NCBI GenBank assembly: GCA_021848865.1
Contig: JAJZTO010000071.1
Coordinates: forward strand, 1-9,949
Length of the DNA stretch: 9,949 nucleotides
Reading direction: 5' to 3'
Source: Myxococcales bacterium
GTDB taxonomy: Bacteria; Myxococcota; Myxococcia; Myxococcales; Anaeromyxobacteraceae
The position numbers were made by a program, and so were the translations under genes. Within the stretch, counting starts at the first letter, position 1; the number at the start of each line of letters is the position of its first letter. Below the pieces are notes generated by a model. The model was given only the letters and a program-made list of their open reading frames with translations, was not told the origin of the DNA and ran no database searches. Positions 7,763 to 9,949 of the stretch are shown here, piece by piece.

Positions 7763-7787
7763 GGCCGGGCACAAGGCCCGGCCCTAC
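7763..7787 (+). repeat. REP-like hairpin 4
   Basis: The stem GGCCGGGC (7763-7770) pairs with GCCCGGCC (7776-7783) around the loop ACAAG, followed by CTAC. Stem bases differ from hairpins 1-3 yet pairing is perfect. It is preceded by a 21-bp segment (7740-7760) that matches 7561-7581 in 18 positions. It could also help end transcripts from tamB, though no T-run follows. Confidence 0.75.
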
Positions 7788-7822
7788 TCCAGAGGAAGTG
7801 AGCCACGTCCTCCGGCCCCAGT

Positions 7823-7860
7823 GATCGTCATTGCAGGCGTTCCCAACCGATCGGTGTTCT
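7823..7860. repeat. 38-bp direct repeat, copy B, abutting the tamB stop
   Basis: This is the second copy of the 38-bp unit, with the palindrome ACCGATCGGT at 7846-7855. Its right edge supplies the last two bases of the tamB TAG stop (7861-7859 on the minus strand), so the repeat begins exactly where tamB ends. This suggests insertion at, or selection for, a gene-end position. Confidence 0.8.
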
Positions 7861-9949
7861 AGTAGTCCTTCGTCCAGAAGAGGCTCGCCGAGCCGGTGTT
7901 GGCGTCGCCGTAGCGCGTCTCCAGCGTCCAGCGCGGGCTCAGCTCGTACTCCACCCGCACCTCGTTGGGGTTCTCGCCCAGCTCCGGGTTGGCGTTGAAG
8001 CGACGCGTGTAGCCCACGTAGAACTTGTCGCCCAGGTACTTGCCCATGCGGATCTGGCCGGAGTCGAAGGTCACCAGGTCCACCGGGAGCTTGTCGCGCA
8101 GGGTCGAGCGCAGCGCCTGGGTGGCCACCGTGCCGAGCAGCGCGTAACCGGCGTCGGTCCCGGTGGGCGGGCCGGCCGCCCCCGAGCCGGCCTTCACCTC
8201 GGTGCGCCCGGTGACGATGAGCATGGCGATTTGCCCCTCGTCGAGGGGCGGCTCGCTGGTCATCTTCACCGCCGGGGACTCGACCGGTCCGGTCACGGCG
8301 ATGGTCACACGGGCCACCGGGTTGTCGTAGGTGGCCTCGGCGTCCACGGTGCCCTCCGACACCTCGCCGCCCGGGAAGGCGACCACGGCGCGGCGGATGG
8401 TGAAGAGGCGGCCCGACTCCTCGAAGAAGCCGCTCGGCGCCTCGATGCGCCCGTCGGCGAGCAGCGGCCCGCCGTCCCGGGTGAGCCGCAGCTCGCCGCG
8501 CAGCACCACGTCGGCCCGGGGCTGGTCGCCGACCACCCGGAAGCTCCCCGGGAGCAGCACCCGCACCGAGGTGGGCCAGGGGCGCGCCGGCGCGGTCCGG
8601 ATCGAGCGAGGCCGCCCCGTCCCCACCACCACGATGTCGCGCGGGGGTTCGAGCGGCTGGAGCGACCGCGGGGTGCGGCGGGGCAGCCGGGCCTGGCCGC
8701 CGAGCACCTCCACGTCGGCGTCGAGCCCGGCGGCGCCGGCGGTGCCCTTGAGCCGGGCGTCGAGGTCCAGCGTCACCAGCTCCTGGCCCTCCCAGGAGAG
8801 CAGCAGGCCGGTGGTCTTCAGCTCGCCGGTGAGGTCGCCGGGCGCGCCGGGCCGCGAGAGGCCCCGCAGCGCCGCGTGGGCGTCGAGGCGCCCGTCGCCC
8901 CGCCTCGCCTCCAGGCGAGAGAGCACCAGCGAATCCTCGTCGGCGCTGGCCTCGACCTCCAGCCCGTGCCACTCGCCCAGCCCGGCGACCGCCGCGTGCC
9001 CGCCGGCCACCCGCAGCGTGCCCCGCGGCCTCGGGCTCCGGAGCGTGCCGTCGGCCTCGACCCGGGCGTCGAGCCGCCCCGCGGCGGACCGCACCAGGCC
9101 CGGGAGCAGGACGGGCAGGAAGGAGAGGTCGAGCGCGTCGGCCTCGACCCGCGCGTGGATCGGCGCCCCGGCCAGGGCTCCGCTGGCCACCGCGGCGGGC
9201 GTGACCGCGGCGCGCGCCTCGATCGAGCCGCGCACGGTGCCGCCGGTCGAGGCCCGGAACAGCGCCTCGGCGCCGAGCCCCCGCGCGCCGGCGTGGGCCG
9301 AGGCCTGGAGGTCCCCGAGCGGCCGCTCGCCGACGCCCACCCCGGTGCCCGAGGCGGCGAGCGAGAGCTCGGGGGCGCCGAGCCGGCCGCCGGCCTCGAG
9401 GCGCAGCGAGGCGCGCCCGACCAGCGCGACCGGGCCGGCGAGGCGGGCGAGGTCCACGCCGCGCGCCGTCACCTCCCCCCGCAGCGCCGCGCCGTCCCGG
9501 GCGGCCCGGTCGAGGAGCCGCTCCGGCGGCAGGCCGAGCGACGCGGTGGCCGCGAGCAGCTCCTCGCTCCCGGCGGCGGCCCGCGCGGTGAGGTCCACCG
9601 CCGCCTCCCGGGCGGTGGCCGAGGCCTGGAGCGCCAGCCCGCGCCACCCGCCCGCCGCGCCGCCGGCCACCTCGGCGCGGATCGTTCCTCGCGGCGCCGA
9701 GGCCGGCCCGGAGAGCTCGGCCGAGGCGGTGAGCCGCCCGGCGACTCCGGCGGGCAGGAGCCCCTGGGCCGCGAGCGGGGCCAGCTCGATCCCCGGCACC
9801 GTCGCCCGCAGCGCGATCGGCGCCCGGCGCAGGGCCCGGAGCGCCGCGCCGGGGTCGCGCAGCAGCGCCGCGGCGTCGAGGGGGGCATCGGCCTCGGCGT
9901 CGAGCAGGTGCTGCCCGGCCCCGTCGGCGGCGGCGGCGAGCCGGGCCCG
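7859..9949 (-). CDS. tamB: TamB-like translocation/assembly module protein, C-terminal part
   Basis: This is the C-terminal 696 residues of a large envelope protein; the frame is open to the right edge of the window, so the N-terminal anchor and much of the repeat region are outside. TamB/AsmA-like proteins form a long lipid-conducting beta-groove spanning the periplasm and, with a BamA-family partner, help outer-membrane biogenesis. The upstream part is the typical low-complexity beta-repeat pattern rich in Ala, Gly, Arg and Leu (repeated LDARVEADG-type strands). The end is the conserved DUF490 domain: GRIEAPSGFFEESGRLFTIR, a VTGPVESPAVKMTSEPPLDE block with IAMLIVTGR (encoded about 8203-8300), then DKLPVDLVTFDSGQIRMGKY and a final beta-strand ending FWTKDY. 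The first ATG, at 9799, is internal and not the gene start. No partner gene (tamA/BamA) is visible in the window. Confidence 0.9.
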   Translation of the reverse strand, partial: RARLAAAADGAGQHLLDAEADAPLDAAALLRDPGAALRALRRAPIALRATVPGIELAPLAAQGLLPAGVAGRLTASAELSGPASAPRGTIRAEVAGGAAGGWRGLALQASATAREAAVDLTARAAAGSEELLAATASLGLPPERLLDRAARDGAALRGEVTARGVDLARLAGPVALVGRASLRLEAGGRLGAPELSLAASGTGVGVGERPLGDLQASAHAGARGLGAEALFRASTGGTVRGSIEARAAVTPAAVASGALAGAPIHARVEADALDLSFLPVLLPGLVRSAAGRLDARVEADGTLRSPRPRGTLRVAGGHAAVAGLGEWHGLEVEASADEDSLVLSRLEARRGDGRLDAHAALRGLSRPGAPGDLTGELKTTGLLLSWEGQELVTLDLDARLKGTAGAAGLDADVEVLGGQARLPRRTPRSLQPLEPPRDIVVVGTGRPRSIRTAPARPWPTSVRVLLPGSFRVVGDQPRADVVLRGELRLTRDGGPLLADGRIEAPSGFFEESGRLFTIRRAVVAFPGGEVSEGTVDAEATYDNPVARVTIAVTGPVESPAVKMTSEPPLDEGQIAMLIVTGRTEVKAGSGAAGPPTGTDAGYALLGTVATQALRSTLRDKLPVDLVTFDSGQIRMGKYLGDKFYVGYTRRFNANPELGENPNEVRVEYELSPRWTLETRYGDANTGSASLFWTKDY

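Noticed and set aside
7592..7787. CRISPR array
   Set aside because: The repeats are short hairpins with irregular spacing and mixed orientation and share no spacer-like unique units of equal size; REP-like elements explain them better.
7539..9647. 702-codon minus-strand frame overlapping tamB
   Set aside because: It is an Arg/Gly/Ala-rich shadow of tamB; the tamB frame carries the conserved DUF490 end.

Overview
The window is very GC-rich DNA (the line at 9421-9480 has 51 G/C in 60) with strong third-position GC bias, tightly packed on the minus strand. The combination of an anaerobic aromatic-CoA pathway, a TamB-like protein and extreme GC suggests a Myxococcota/deltaproteobacterial genome such as Anaeromyxobacter or a relative. 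That assignment is an inference from composition and gene content; there is no rRNA or other marker here. All convincing genes are on the minus strand.

Region 1 (1-5634) is an operon for anaerobic breakdown of 4-hydroxybenzoate (phenol/p-cresol/lignin-type aromatics), transcribed right to left: hcrC ([2Fe-2S] subunit), hcrA (molybdenum subunit), hcrB (FAD plus [4Fe-4S] subunit), then a benzoate/4-hydroxybenzoate-CoA ligase that runs off the left edge. The ligase makes the CoA thioester and the three-subunit 4-hydroxybenzoyl-CoA reductase removes the para-hydroxyl to give benzoyl-CoA. The decisive evidence is in HcrB: four cysteines spaced 16, 8 and 9 residues, the loop that sets 4-hydroxybenzoyl-CoA reductase apart from other xanthine-oxidase-family enzymes. 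The genes overlap by 11 and 4 bp or are 11 bp apart, and a plausible sigma-70-type promoter lies about 120 bp upstream of hcrC.

Region 2 (about 5800-7540) has visibly lower GC (37 of 60 at 6841-6900) and holds only small minus-strand genes: a DUF4156-like lipoprotein, a three-helix membrane protein translationally coupled to a 51-residue ORF, and stretches that look like broken coding frames. It reads as an accessory or decaying island between two core blocks.

Region 3 (7486-7860) is a repeat-rich interval: two direct copies of a 38-bp repeat with a palindromic core enclose an array of four REP-like hairpins. Their 8-bp stems differ between copies but remain perfectly paired, around ACAAG/ACGAG loops, three of them ending in CTAC.

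Region 4 (7859-9949) is the C-terminal 696 residues of a TamB/DUF490 envelope-biogenesis protein that runs off the right edge. Its stop codon coincides with the edge of the second 38-bp repeat.
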